Shown here in pieces: positions 1 through 7,934 of a DNA stretch of 23,661 nt. The DNA is taken from contig JAOZHK010000240.1 of NCBI GenBank assembly GCA_026014905.1, positions 1-23,661 of the forward strand, written 5' to 3'. Source of the stretch: Candidatus Bathyarchaeota archaeon (lineage in GTDB: Archaea > Thermoproteota > Bathyarchaeia > RBG-16-48-13 > GCA-020355125). Position 1 is the stretch's first letter. Every line of letters begins with the position of its first letter. The translations under genes were made by a program, and so were the position numbers. The notes beneath the pieces are model-generated. The model made no database searches. It saw nothing but the letters and a program-made list of their open reading frames with translations, and was not told the DNA's origin.

Positions 1-1583
1 TTACCCTTCGTAATCGTACCCGTTTTATCAAAAACGAACACAGAGACATCTTTTAACGTTTGAATTGCATCACCTCGTCGAATCAAGATCCCCTTCTCCG
101 CGCCCATCCCACTGCCCACCATTAGCGCTGTTGGAGTCGCTAGGCCGAGTGAACAGGGACAAGCAATCACCAATGTCGCAACGGTTGCAAAAATCGCGAG
201 AGATACTGAATCGAGCGTGGGATCTACCCATGGTAAAAACGCACTCGCCCATGTAATCACATTAATCGTGTATTGAGGAAACGCAAGCCACATCACTAAT
301 GTTGCCAGAGCAAGCGTAAGAACGGTGGGAACAAAATAGCTTGTTACCCGATCCGCAAATTCTTGAATCGGAACTTTGGAGCCCTGCGCTTCCTCCACTA
401 ATCGAATCACTTGCGCGAGAAACGTGTCGGCCCCGATCTTCGTCGCCTGCACTTGCATCAAGCCTCGCTGATTGATCGTAGCACCAATCACCGTGTCGCC
501 GGGTTTTTTACGGACTGGCATCGATTCACCTGTCGCCATGGATTCATCGATACTACTCTCCCCTTCCACAATAATCCCGTCTGTGGGAACCTTCTCTCCC
601 GGTCGCACAATCATCACGTCGCCAACATTGACGTCATCAATGGGTACTTGGACTTCTTGACCCTCTTGAAGGAGGGTCGCGGTTTTTGCTTCTAATTCAA
701 GGAGTCTGCGGATAGCTTGTGACGCGCGGCCTTTGGCTTGGGCTTCAATGAATCGTCCAGTTAAATGGAATGCCATGATCATCGCGCTCACACCGCCATA
801 ATTGGCGAGAGGTACGAAAAAGGAAACGGGGCCTGTCAGAAAAGATGATAACGTACCCAGCATAATTAGGACATCCATGGTGGGATATCGATTACTAAGA
901 GCTTTCATAGCGGCTCGATACGTGGGCCGTCCCGGACCGATAAGGACAGGGGCAGCAAGTAAAATTAATCCGAGGTGGAAAACCGTCTCGTTAGGCCAAG
1001 CAATGCCAAAGAACATTTCAGGGATCATCCATAACATGATGGGAATCGTGAATGACCAGGCAATTATGGCTCTTCGTCGTGCAATGGCATACTCCTGTTG
1101 CATATGCGCCTCTTCGTCTTCAAAGGTTGTCCGGCGGTCTTCATGGCTAAGAACTTCGTAGCCAACATCTTCGATGGCTTCCTTCATCTCTTCGTAGCTG
1201 ATTTCCTTGGGATCATAAGTGACCATGGCTTTTTCAGTGGCTAAATTCACAGAAGCTTCGATCACGCCATCGAGTTCACTTAGCACTTCTTCGATGGTTT
1301 GGACGCACATGGCGCACGTCATTCCACCGATGCGGAGAATGAGTTTTTGTGGGACTGATGTAATGTCATAACCGGAGTCACGAATAACCTCTACAAGGGC
1401 AGCTTCATTCGTCTCTTGATCGTTGTATTCAACGTATGCGGTCTCAGTGGCGATGTTGACGGACGCATCATTCACCCCATGAGCTGCAAGTAATGCTTGG
1501 TTAATTGTCTGTGAACACGTCGCACAGGTCATGCCTACAATTTTTATGGACGTCTTCTGAACGTGAGCTTCCTGTTCTGTCAT
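1..1583 (-). CDS. copA: Copper-exporting P1B-type ATPase, N-terminal part (cut by window edge)
   Basis: This is a heavy-metal P-type ATPase that pumps Cu(I) out across the cytoplasmic membrane using ATP. Two N-terminal HMA metal-binding domains are visible, with GMTCATC at residues 17-23 and GMTCAMC at 87-93. They are followed by membrane segments and an actuator domain containing TGES. The intramembrane CPC site is C475-P-C477, in [13 protein letters not shown], and the phosphorylation motif DKTGT starts at D519. The reading frame runs off the left edge about nine residues after D519, so the nucleotide-binding domain and the last membrane helices are not visible. CPC together with two CxxC HMA domains is the standard CopA (P1B-1) arrangement; silver is an alternative or additional substrate. 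The ATG at 1583 is the start; no strong Shine-Dalgarno precedes it. A dyad over the presumed TATA box suggests metal-dependent repression (inference). Confidence 0.95.
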   Translation of the reverse strand, partial: MTEQEAHVQKTSIKIVGMTCATCSQTINQALLAAHGVNDASVNIATETAYVEYNDQETNEAALVEVIRDSGYDITSVPQKLILRIGGMTCAMCVQTIEEVLSELDGVIEASVNLATEKAMVTYDPKEISYEEMKEAIEDVGYEVLSHEDRRTTFEDEEAHMQQEYAIARRRAIIAWSFTIPIMLWMIPEMFFGIAWPNETVFHLGLILLAAPVLIGPGRPTYRAAMKALSNRYPTMDVLIMLGTLSSFLTGPVSFFVPLANYGGVSAMIMAFHLTGRFIEAQAKGRASQAIRRLLELEAKTATLLQEGQEVQVPIDDVNVGDVMIVRPGEKVPTDGIIVEGESSIDESMATGESMPVRKKPGDTVIGATINQRGLMQVQATKIGADTFLAQVIRLVEEAQGSKVPIQEFADRVTSYFVPTVLTLALATLVMWLAFPQYTINVITWASAFLPWVDPTLDSVSLAIFATVATLVIACPCSLGLATPTALMVGSGMGAEKGILIRRGDAIQTLKDVSVFVFDKTGTITKG

Positions 1584-1613
1584 GTTGATCCCGATTGGCT
1601 ACGAACAACTGAA

Positions 1614-1631
1614 ATATAACATAGGTTATAT
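1614..1631. promoter_or_regulatory. Dyad ATATAAC-N4-GTTATAT over the presumed copA TATA box
   Basis: The two 7-base arms, ATATAAC (1614-1620) and GTTATAT (1625-1631), are perfect inverted repeats around a 4-base spacer. The dyad lies 31 to 48 bases upstream of the ATPase start. Read on the minus strand the first arm is a reasonable TATA box, placing transcription start near 1602. A repressor bound here would block TBP, which fits a metal-responsive gene. The regulator is not in the window. Confidence 0.45.
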
Positions 1632-1781
1632 CGCGATTACTGCTTAATAAACCTACTTATCCACCTCTCCACAACTGGTGACGAGGGCCGAGACCTCAAA
1701 TATATGAATCGTATGTTTTCTGTATCCACACACAAGTCATGTTCCAAAGCTTAAAATAACGTTCTCCGCCTACGGGGGGTT

Positions 1782-1790
1782 GCGCGCGCG
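1782..1790. repeat. CG-alternating tract
   Basis: GCGCGCGCG lies inside a longer alternating purine-pyrimidine stretch (1781-1792, then 1794-1806). It is one of six CG-rich alternating tracts in this window; such sequence can adopt Z-DNA. Function is unknown. Confidence 0.6.
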
Positions 1791-1871
1791 TGAGCGCATG
1801 TATGCAAGTTATGAATGTGGAAAGTAATGAAATTTATTAACTATTTATCCTAATACACAACTAATAGATGT

Positions 1872-1875
1872 GGAG
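1872..1875 (+). promoter_or_regulatory. Shine-Dalgarno GGAG that selects the TTG start at 1886
   Basis: GGAG sits 10 bases before the TTG at 1886. It lies downstream of the in-frame ATG at 1868, so it supports the TTG rather than the ATG as the start. Confidence 0.5.
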
Positions 1876-1885
1876 TGTTGTAATT

Positions 1886-2209
1886 TTGGTTTATTGCACA
1901 AAATGTGGCGTTCAAAATCCCGATGATTCAGAGTACTGCGTGTCTTGTGGTGCAGCATTGTACCTAAGATCGCAAGAAAACGCTTCAGATAATAGTGACT
2001 GTTTTGGTGGCGATCGGGACTGGGACAGTGAATGTTTTGGACTTCGTCGGGGCGCGGCGTTGTTTGCTCTGGTCCTTGGGCTTCTTATTGTTCTCGCAGG
2101 AATTTCATCGCTGATCGGTGAATCGTTACTGCAGTGGATTGCCCCGTTTTTCGTGATTGGGATTGGACTCGTAATCATTGTCAGTATCCTTCGACGCAAG
2201 CAATCGTGA
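1886..2209 (+). CDS. Zinc-ribbon small membrane protein
   Basis: This is a 107-residue protein with an N-terminal zinc ribbon (C4, C7, C18, C21; C-X2-C-X10-C-X2-C), an acidic linker, and two membrane helices at about 57-77 and 84-103. The TTG at 1886 is preferred over the in-frame ATG at 1868, for two reasons. A GGAG lies just upstream of it, and the resulting start MVYCTKCG matches exactly the first eight residues of the protein encoded at 17059-17439. The two proteins also share an ECFGL motif just before the first helix, so they are paralogues. It is first in a plus-strand run of three membrane-protein genes with gaps of 36 and 38 bases. The zinc ribbon should face the cytoplasm. Function is unknown; proteins of this shape are common in archaea. 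Confidence 0.8.
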   Translation: MVYCTKCGVQNPDDSEYCVSCGAALYLRSQENASDNSDCFGGDRDWDSECFGLRRGAALFALVLGLLIVLAGISSLIGESLLQWIAPFFVIGIGLVIIVSILRRKQS

Positions 2210-2245
2210 ACTCGCAACTGATAACCTCCGAAAGTGACGTGACTT

Positions 2246-2803
2246 TTGACGGAAAACGCCAAAATCTGCCCCTCTTGCAACGACCCGATACGAGAGGATA
2301 TGCAATTTTGTCCGAATTGTGGTACAGCACTACCGAAACAAGAACTTACATCTCTCCCACCATCTCCATCACCACGAAGAAAGCGCCGATCGGATATACT
2401 TGGAGGGCTTTCAGCCGGGATTGTGCTCATTCTCCTGGCAATCTCTTATATTCGGTATCCCGTGGCTCCGGAAGCGGTGATCGCGTATATTCAACGGTTA
2501 GCTAATCAACGTGTATTCCTTAAACCTCCGGTAATACTCCTGAACTTTAGCATTTTCTTCTTCTATGCCTCGGGAGCCTGGGGCTTGGTCTTATCCGCTC
2601 TGCGCTTGATCCTTACAAGCAATATTCGCCAGACTCTAACCGATCTCCTAAGTGCCTTCTTTTCCATCTATTGTGGGTATCTTTCCACGAATTATTTAGA
2701 GGATGTAGTCACGAGTCAAGGAGCATTTGCATACTTCATTGTAGGCATCGGCGTTCTTATAATCGGAAATGCTGTGATCTATCTTGCCATCAAAGAACGC
2801 TGA
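2246..2803 (+). CDS. Zinc-ribbon membrane protein, four predicted helices
   Basis: The 185-residue product starts with a zinc ribbon (C8, C11, C22, C25) with the same spacing as in the gene just upstream. A basic Pro/Ser-rich linker (about residues 35-49) follows, then four hydrophobic segments at about 51-70, 94-120, 130-148 and 160-181. The start is TTG at 2246, the first usable start after an in-frame stop; GTGA repeats just upstream offer only a weak Shine-Dalgarno. It is probably co-transcribed with its neighbours, and its second half differs from both. I recognise no catalytic motif, so a function in sensing, assembly or membrane organisation cannot be told apart. Confidence 0.8.
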   Translation: MTENAKICPSCNDPIREDMQFCPNCGTALPKQELTSLPPSPSPRRKRRSDILGGLSAGIVLILLAISYIRYPVAPEAVIAYIQRLANQRVFLKPPVILLNFSIFFFYASGAWGLVLSALRLILTSNIRQTLTDLLSAFFSIYCGYLSTNYLEDVVTSQGAFAYFIVGIGVLIIGNAVIYLAIKER

Positions 2804-2829
2804 AATTGTTAATCTGTACGGATAAACAT

Positions 2830-2835
2830 GGAGGG
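2830..2835 (+). promoter_or_regulatory. Strong Shine-Dalgarno GGAGGG that selects the GTG start at 2842
   Basis: GGAGGG ends six bases before the GTG at 2842, ideal spacing. It rules against the far longer reading frame that begins inside the preceding gene. Confidence 0.75.
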
Positions 2836-2841
2836 AGTCAG

Positions 2842-3591
2842 GTGCAGATACGCGCGCGCGCTAAAACGTTTCTTTCATCACGCCTCATCTATATGCTATA
2901 TACAGGATTTTCTATCTTCGGAGAGATACTCCTCATTCTACTTGCATACAGCAAATCGTTGCCATCCATTTCAATTCCCTACCAACACGCCATCATTCTT
3001 CTTGGATTCGACCTCATTTGCCTTGGAGGAATCATCGCCAGCATTTATCCTAAACGTTGTTCACACCTCATCTTCCAGCAATCCTCTCAACAATCCTCCA
3101 TTACCCACTTCCATCAATTACCGCGTCATGCTCCTTCCTATCAACGACGTGGACATCACCCCGATTGCGAGTATTATGCTTCCCATGTTCTTCATCTTCA
3201 CAAAAAGAGTTATTGCGCAGGTTGCATTGGCTTAAGGACCGGCGCAATTGTCGGAATAGGAGGAAGCATTCCATTGTTATTTGGGTTGTTTCCGCCGCAT
3301 GCCGACGTGTTGTTATGGGCTGGTGCAGGATTCGTGGTTCTCGGGATACTTCAACACCAATTCTCCTTCAAAAATAGCTGGGTACACTTCCTCCTGAATA
3401 TTTTCTTCGTCATAGGCCCGTTCCTTCAACTTCTTGCGCTCGTCACCCTCAATTCTTCATTAGTCACTGAGCTATACTTAGTAACCTTGATCATATTCTG
3501 GATCATCACTCGGATCACTCTCTCCCAGATAGAGCATGCACGGATCTGCCACACTTGTACACAAGCCTGCAATCTGCAGCAAACAAGTTAG
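2842..3591 (+). CDS. Polytopic membrane protein with conserved His/Cys motif (DUF2085-like)
   Basis: This is a 249-residue integral membrane protein with about six hydrophobic segments. After two N-terminal helices there is a loop with the pattern H106-P-x-C109, H115, then C125-A-G-C128-x-G, directly followed by the next helix. This resembles the CxRCxG-type motif of DUF2085 membrane proteins and looks like a metal or thiol site at the membrane surface. A second cysteine group (C236, C239, C243) lies at the C-terminus. The GTG start at 2842 is fixed by GGAGGG at 2830-2835; an open frame extends back to 2671 but overlaps the previous gene. The first codons contain a (CG)5 tract, encoding Ile-Arg-Ala-Arg-Ala. 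It is third in the membrane-protein run. The family resemblance is from memory of the motif only. Confidence 0.75.
   Translation: MQIRARAKTFLSSRLIYMLYTGFSIFGEILLILLAYSKSLPSISIPYQHAIILLGFDLICLGGIIASIYPKRCSHLIFQQSSQQSSITHFHQLPRHAPSYQRRGHHPDCEYYASHVLHLHKKSYCAGCIGLRTGAIVGIGGSIPLLFGLFPPHADVLLWAGAGFVVLGILQHQFSFKNSWVHFLLNIFFVIGPFLQLLALVTLNSSLVTELYLVTLIIFWIITRITLSQIEHARICHTCTQACNLQQTS
2851..2860. repeat. CG-alternating tract inside the start of a coding region
   Basis: CGCGCGCGCG lies within codons 4-7 of the gene starting at 2842, in an alternating purine-pyrimidine run of 14 bases (2848-2861). It is the only CG tract of the set that lies inside an intact gene. Confidence 0.6.
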
Positions 3592-3640
3592 CTACTCGAT
3601 ACTATTTTATAGCGGTCCTAAGTCAGTTATTTTGATAAAC

Positions 3641-4528
3641 ATGAAATTTACTGAGTTATCACGCCCCTTCATTATTGGCGTCATTTCGGACAATGATATC
3701 CTCCACTGTGTTCAAACCATTAAACAGAGCGAATTCGCTGGGGCCGACGGCTTCCAACTCGAACTCCATAATCTTCAATCATCACCGCCCACGAAACAAG
3801 AGCTGAAAGATATCATCGGATCCACCATAAAACCTGTTTGGACAACGAATCGCCGGTCGAAAGCTGATCGTCAACAGCGCCGAAAAGTCGATGAACATGC
3901 ACGAATTCAAGTCGAACTCGATGCTCTCGATGCGGGGGCGCAATGCATTGATCTGGAGATGGATACTTTCGACCCTTGGTTCCTCTGGGACAGTGATCGT
4001 CGAGCAACAGAGTGGCCACACCTTAAAGATATTCCAGTTAATGCTAACGATTTTCCAGGTGAGTGCTGTTTTAATGATGATGCAATTCGAGAGCAGAGAA
4101 AGATCATTGATCACGTGCATAATGCGGGGGCAGAAGTGCTCCTCTCATGCCACATTCTGGTCCGAACCCGTACTGAAGGGATTATCCGCATCGCGAAGGA
4201 ACTTGAGCAACGGGGGGCGGACCTCATCAAAATTGTAGTCTGGAATGACGATTTCTACGATCTTTGCGAAACGCTCCGCGCAAATGTCGCATTAAGTGAA
4301 ATGCTTGACACTCCTTTCAAAGTAATGAGTCAAGGCGAACCCTCCAAACTGGGACGCGCGCTCTTTCCCATGTTTGGATCAGCATGGGCCTTCTGTCAAC
4401 TTGATCTGCGCCCAGGGGGATTTCACTATCGTCCCTTGATCGCCACAGAAAAATACCTCTTGCAACACCTTGATTGGCAGCCAAATTGGATGCAACATGC
4501 AAAACTCGTTGCCCAACGACAAATGTGA
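3641..4528 (+). CDS. Divergent type I 3-dehydroquinate dehydratase-like protein
   Basis: The type I enzyme converts 3-dehydroquinate to 3-dehydroshikimate through a lysine Schiff base. The fold's landmarks are present: E41 in LEL, the basic segment near N70-R72, E106 in DLEMD, catalytic His H171 (SCH), Schiff-base Lys K197 (ADLIKIVV), then R239 and FGS (S247). At 295 residues it is clearly longer than the usual ~220-250, mostly through an insert of about 35 residues between E106 and H171. The usual PGQ near the end reads P-G-G (258-260). It may therefore be a diverged shikimate enzyme or a relative acting on another keto-acid. ATG 3641 is chosen over an open extension into the previous gene; AT-rich TTTTATA at about 3605 could drive a nearly leaderless message. 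It converges with the enolase-superfamily gene, 24 bases away. Confidence 0.7.
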   Translation: MKFTELSRPFIIGVISDNDILHCVQTIKQSEFAGADGFQLELHNLQSSPPTKQELKDIIGSTIKPVWTTNRRSKADRQQRRKVDEHARIQVELDALDAGAQCIDLEMDTFDPWFLWDSDRRATEWPHLKDIPVNANDFPGECCFNDDAIREQRKIIDHVHNAGAEVLLSCHILVRTRTEGIIRIAKELEQRGADLIKIVVWNDDFYDLCETLRANVALSEMLDTPFKVMSQGEPSKLGRALFPMFGSAWAFCQLDLRPGGFHYRPLIATEKYLLQHLDWQPNWMQHAKLVAQRQM

Positions 4529-4552
4529 AACGACGGCGGAAAGCCCCGTTCG

Positions 4553-5662
4553 TTACGGCTTTAGTTGCTCTACAGTCACTTTCCGTGCTGCTTCCAGATC
4601 GATATCGAATCCTAAACCGGGCTTCGTTGGCGCGTGCACGAACCCCTCTGCATCAACTTCGATCATGTCTTTCCAGACACCTGGATACATCACGGTATCC
4701 AAACTGCCTTCTGGCACGTGTTTCTCATAGTACTTAGCGTTGTTCACAGCCAGCAAGACATGAAGACTCTTCGAGAAACCAGTGTAGTTATGGGGCTCCA
4801 TATTCATGTAATTCGCTTCTGCTAAATGTGCCAATTGAATTAAATGCGAGATACCGAACGTGAGGGGGCCAGCCATAATATCGATACATCCCTTTTGGAT
4901 TCGGGCTGGATATTCGTGAATGCTCGCAATTCGGTCACCGGAGCGTATCTGGACAATCTGACACGCATTTCGAAGCTCTATTAAGCCCTGTAAGTCATCT
5001 TTCGGCAGAGGATCTTCATACCACCAGAAATTTAATTCATCTAACACCTGTCCGACTCGAAGCGCTTCTTCACGTGTATAGGGTGCGGGATAGATCAGTG
5101 GGTCAAGCATTAACGTGAAATCTTCACCAACAGCTTTTCGAACGGCTCGACATAGGCGAATATCCTCGTTGGCACTACAATAAGGATGAATCTTGACCGC
5201 GGTATACCCTTTTTTCTGGCACTCGAGAGCAGTCTGGATGAAGCGTTTATCACTCCCATGATGCACTGTTGATCCATACGCTAGCACTTTTTCTCGAGTG
5301 GCTCCAAGTAATTTATAAATGGGTTTACCAACCGCTTTACCTTTAATATCCCACAAGATAGTATCCAGAATACCTCGCTGCTCAATGGGCCAATAAAATC
5401 GACGAGTAAGGACACGATCAATCCAGGCATTATCAAAGGGATCCAGTCCTTCAAGGGGAAAGTAGGGGCGACATGCTCGCCAGCGTGAAGCAAAAGCCCG
5501 TAGTGCGCCTCCAGTCCACGTTAATTCCCCAGTTATTCCTTCATCAGTAGACACTCGGAGAAGTCCCAAATCACGCTTATCACGATTTTTATAAGCAGGC
5601 ACTTCCTGCGAATGGTCTTGTCGAGGCTCAAAAAGCCAGATTTCAGAACCAGTAATCTTCAA
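4553..5662 (-). CDS. Mandelate racemase/muconate lactonizing enzyme-family protein (probable sugar-acid dehydratase)
   Basis: This 369-residue enolase-superfamily enzyme has the usual N-terminal capping domain and a C-terminal barrel. Such enzymes abstract a proton next to a carboxylate in a Mg-dependent reaction; many members dehydrate sugar acids. Visible active-site elements are K157-I-H159 in place of the classical KxK, metal-ligand candidates D187 (LMLDP), E216 (YEDP) and D243 (SGD rather than the more common GE), and H291 in MEPHN. This places it nearer the mandelate racemase/galactonate dehydratase side than muconate cycloisomerases. Substrate cannot be read from sequence. The start is TTG at 5662, seven bases after GGAGG. 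The neighbouring DHQ dehydratase-like gene is convergent, so no shared operon is implied. Confidence 0.88.
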   Translation of the reverse strand: MKITGSEIWLFEPRQDHSQEVPAYKNRDKRDLGLLRVSTDEGITGELTWTGGALRAFASRWRACRPYFPLEGLDPFDNAWIDRVLTRRFYWPIEQRGILDTILWDIKGKAVGKPIYKLLGATREKVLAYGSTVHHGSDKRFIQTALECQKKGYTAVKIHPYCSANEDIRLCRAVRKAVGEDFTLMLDPLIYPAPYTREEALRVGQVLDELNFWWYEDPLPKDDLQGLIELRNACQIVQIRSGDRIASIHEYPARIQKGCIDIMAGPLTFGISHLIQLAHLAEANYMNMEPHNYTGFSKSLHVLLAVNNAKYYEKHVPEGSLDTVMYPGVWKDMIEVDAEGFVHAPTKPGLGFDIDLEAARKVTVEQLKP

Positions 5663-5669
5663 AATGTTT

Positions 5670-5674
5670 CCTCC
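5670..5674 (-). promoter_or_regulatory. Shine-Dalgarno GGAGG that selects the TTG start at 5662
   Basis: On the minus strand GGAGG lies seven bases before TTG 5662, supporting this non-ATG start for the enolase-superfamily gene. Confidence 0.75.
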
Positions 5675-5797
5675 GCCTAATATATTCCTAATCGCAGACT
5701 AAAAAAGATACACTGTCGTGTTATCCACGCGCCGGACAGTCTTCATATGAATGATCGAAGAAGATATCTTAATACAAACGAGTATCCTATTAATGCT

Positions 5798-5802
5798 GGT
5801 GA
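5798..5802 (+). promoter_or_regulatory. Shine-Dalgarno GGTGA that selects ATG 5810
   Basis: GGTGA is seven bases before ATG 5810. An in-frame ATG at 5747 would add 21 residues without family support, so the internal start is preferred. Confidence 0.7.
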
Positions 5803-5809
5803 CCATATA

Positions 5810-6229
5810 ATGTCTTATTGCCCCAATTGTCATACCGAGATTCTGACCGATGATACATTCTGCCCCTCCTGCGGCACGCGAATCGATACTCCGAGCGCAG
5901 TCTCCGATATTATCATCGTCACGACACCAACAATCCCCGGCTATACTGTGCAACGCATCATTGGAATTGTAACCGGGCTCACAGCCCGAACCCGCGGGAT
6001 GGGCGGTCGATTTGTTGCAGGTCTCCAATCAATGGTTGGCGGAGAAGTCTCAGCGTTCACAACTGAAATTGAGCGTGCCCGAGCCGAAGCCATAAATCGC
6101 GTCAAAACCAAAGCGCGTAGCCTCGGTGCAAATGCGATTTTAGGTCTTGACCTAGAAACGACAGATGTACTTCAAGGAACCGTCCTTATTTCAGCGACAG
6201 GCACCGCTGTCGTCGTCACTCCTATGTAA
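5810..6229 (+). CDS. Zinc-ribbon plus YbjQ/UPF0145 (DUF74) protein
   Basis: The 139-residue protein joins an N-terminal zinc ribbon (C4, C7, C18, C21) to a complete YbjQ-family domain from about residue 33 to the end. The domain shows its signature parts: VTTPTIPGY, IGIVTGLTARTR, the LQSMVGGEVSAFT segment, then LGANAILGLDLE and GTAVVV at the C-terminus. YbjQ proteins form pentamers and are described as putative heavy-metal-binding proteins; their biological role is not settled. The start at 5810 is set by GGTGA. The zinc ribbon has the same C-X2-C-X10-C-X2-C spacing as three other proteins in this window. The OYE-like gene begins 32 bases downstream on the same strand and may share its transcript. 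Confidence 0.9.
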   Translation: MSYCPNCHTEILTDDTFCPSCGTRIDTPSAVSDIIIVTTPTIPGYTVQRIIGIVTGLTARTRGMGGRFVAGLQSMVGGEVSAFTTEIERARAEAINRVKTKARSLGANAILGLDLETTDVLQGTVLISATGTAVVVTPM

Positions 6230-6261
6230 GGGCTTCCCAGAGCCTCAATGAGTTGAACAGT

Positions 6262-7239
6262 ATGGTGACTCTGAGTTATCCTTTACACGTTCACAGGTAT
6301 TGCTTGCCAAATCGAATTGTTTTTCCACCAATTCAAACACGCTCATCCACAAAGACTGGCGAAGTGACGTCGAAGTTACTTGAACACTATGTTCAACGCA
6401 CTCCATCTCTGGGGCTCCTCATTGTTGAACATGGTTATGTCTCCCAGGATGGAAAACTCAATAACCATGAGTTAGGTATCCATGAAGACTATCTCCTTCC
6501 TGGTCTCCGACGACTCACGACTCGTCTTCATGCTTTTCCCCCTCCTTTGATCTTGCAGATCAATCATGCTGGTGCTTTGACTCAACAATCCGTTATTGGC
6601 ATGCACCCTCTCGCGCCATCAGCCTCCGATAAAGCGAGAGAGATTGCGCAAAATGATATCGAAACCTTACTTTCATGTTTTACAGAAGCAGCTGAACGCG
6701 CTATACATGCGGGATTCGATGGCATCGAGTTGCATGGTGCACATGGTTTTCTCTTGAATCAATTTACGTCCCCACTCACCAATCATCGAACCGACGCGTA
6801 TGGGGGAACATCAGAGAAGAGAATCAGGTTTCCATTAGAACTCGTTGAACAGATTAAAGCGCGAATTGGTGATCGCCTCCTCTTGTATCGTCTAGGAGCT
6901 GATGACCTCGACTCGAACGGGGTCTCGATGAATGATACCATCACCTTCGCAATGAAATTAGTTGAGGCTGGAGTTGACATCCTTGATGTCTCTGGAGGGA
7001 TCTGTGGAAGTCGCCCCCAGCAGTTACAAAACACCCAAGGATTCTTTATTCCTCAAGCTAATGAGATAAAGACACATGTTTCTATTCCAGTGATTGGTGT
7101 CGGAGGGATCGTTGATCCAGAATTCGCTAATGCGCTGATTAAGGACAGTGAAGTCGATTTGGTTGCGGTAGGTCGAGCTCTGCTTAAGGATCCTCTCTGG
7201 GCGCATCATGCAATTATCCAATCCAACTCCTCGAGCTAG
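6262..7239 (+). CDS. NADH:flavin oxidoreductase / Old Yellow Enzyme family
   Basis: This FMN-dependent barrel enzyme of the Old Yellow Enzyme family reduces activated C=C bonds or related substrates using NAD(P)H. The N-terminus has NRIVFPPIQTR; the flavin and substrate site includes QINHAG and the strongly conserved HGAHGFLLNQF followed by SPLTNHRTDAYGG. Near the end, IPVIGVGGI and VAVGRALLKDP form the FMN phosphate site. At about 325 residues it is the short, single-domain form without the Fe-S/FAD extension of dienoyl-CoA reductases. ATG 6262 is chosen; TTG 6253 in the same frame is possible, and neither has a clear Shine-Dalgarno. It follows the zinc-ribbon/YbjQ gene by 32 bases and converges with queC. 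The TAG stop lies inside the palindrome GAGCTAGCTC (7233-7242). Confidence 0.9.
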   Translation: MVTLSYPLHVHRYCLPNRIVFPPIQTRSSTKTGEVTSKLLEHYVQRTPSLGLLIVEHGYVSQDGKLNNHELGIHEDYLLPGLRRLTTRLHAFPPPLILQINHAGALTQQSVIGMHPLAPSASDKAREIAQNDIETLLSCFTEAAERAIHAGFDGIELHGAHGFLLNQFTSPLTNHRTDAYGGTSEKRIRFPLELVEQIKARIGDRLLLYRLGADDLDSNGVSMNDTITFAMKLVEAGVDILDVSGGICGSRPQQLQNTQGFFIPQANEIKTHVSIPVIGVGGIVDPEFANALIKDSEVDLVAVGRALLKDPLWAHHAIIQSNSSS

Positions 7240-7272
7240 CTCAAGATTTTCCACGTAATCAAGACGTATGAT

Positions 7273-7932
7273 CTAGCTGCACAATCGGTTCTTCAAGGGA
7301 TCACTTATTTCCGCTTGTTCAAATGCCTCTTCACGTTCCCAACAGGATTCACAATTTTCACAGTGAACAACTTTATCATAGTAACAACTCCAAGTCAATT
7401 CAAGAGGCACTTTCAATTGTACCGCTAACTGAATTACTTCCGACTTCGTTTTTGTGAGAAAAGGTAAGAGAATTTGTATGGGTAACTTAGTTGCTGGATC
7501 AAGCTGCATCATGTTAATGATCGATTCAACAGCTTGAAAGAATGCTGGTGTTGCATCAGGAAATCCAATTGAATCAGTCTCCAGATGTCCTGCGATAATG
7601 TACTCTGCGCCGTAAATTTCACTATAATATGCAGCAAGAGCGTAGTAAATCAAATTCCGTGTTGGAATATAGCCCTCAGGAACCTTGATATCTTTAAATA
7701 CATCGGAGTCATGGTGCATTAGGTTTGTGGCTCTTTGAAGAAATGGAAGAGAAATCTCGATGTACTGAGCTTTGGTCGAGTGGACAATGCGACGTGTTGC
7801 CTGAAGTTCTTGTTGGGCTCGACCTTGATAGTTGAAGGATAGAGCAATCACATCAAAGCCTTGACCCAGTGCCCAGAATAATGCGGTCGTCGAATCAATA
7901 CCACCTGAAAATAGCACGATGGCTTTCGGCAT
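7273..7932 (-). CDS. queC: 7-cyano-7-deazaguanine synthase
   Basis: QueC converts 7-carboxy-7-deazaguanine to preQ0 using ATP and ammonia; in archaea preQ0 feeds archaeosine in tRNA. The protein is 219 residues, the normal length. It has the PP-loop ATP motif SGGIDS at 9-14, the RNLIYYALA segment (92-100), GFPDATPAFF (123-132), and the C-terminal zinc site C183, C191, C194, C197 in the HCENCESCWER region. All key positions look intact. The ATG at 7932 is only two bases after the stop of the upstream SDR gene, so the two are probably co-transcribed and translationally coupled. No other archaeosine-pathway gene is visible nearby. Confidence 0.95.
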   Translation of the reverse strand: MPKAIVLFSGGIDSTTALFWALGQGFDVIALSFNYQGRAQQELQATRRIVHSTKAQYIEISLPFLQRATNLMHHDSDVFKDIKVPEGYIPTRNLIYYALAAYYSEIYGAEYIIAGHLETDSIGFPDATPAFFQAVESIINMMQLDPATKLPIQILLPFLTKTKSEVIQLAVQLKVPLELTWSCYYDKVVHCENCESCWEREEAFEQAEISDPLKNRLCS

Positions 7933-7934
7933 TA

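Larger units (their letters stand above)
1584..1885. other. Divergent intergenic region with operator-like dyad and CG-alternating tract
   Basis: This gene-free stretch lies between the copper ATPase (minus) and the first zinc-ribbon gene (plus). It contains the dyad at 1614-1631. It also holds an alternating purine-pyrimidine segment at 1781-1806: GCGCGCGCG at 1782-1790, then a second alternating run at 1794-1806. AT-rich TATA-like sequence at about 1831-1848 could serve the plus-strand gene. I see no convincing small ORF or RNA gene here. Confidence 0.6.

Noticed and set aside
411..1161. Plus-strand open frames opposite the copper ATPase
   Set aside because: Antisense to a well-conserved copA frame and with no recognisable motif.
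1912..2430. Minus-strand open frame across the two zinc-ribbon genes
   Set aside because: Ser/Arg/Pro-rich antisense shadow of two genes with clear zinc-ribbon motifs; no motif, start signal or homology visible.
2671..3591. Long open frame beginning at 2671 for the polytopic membrane protein
   Set aside because: It overlaps the preceding gene by over 130 bases; GTG 2842 with GGAGGG six bases upstream is the better start.
3641..5662. Functional pair of DHQ dehydratase-like and enolase-family genes
   Set aside because: The genes are convergent, so there is no operon evidence.
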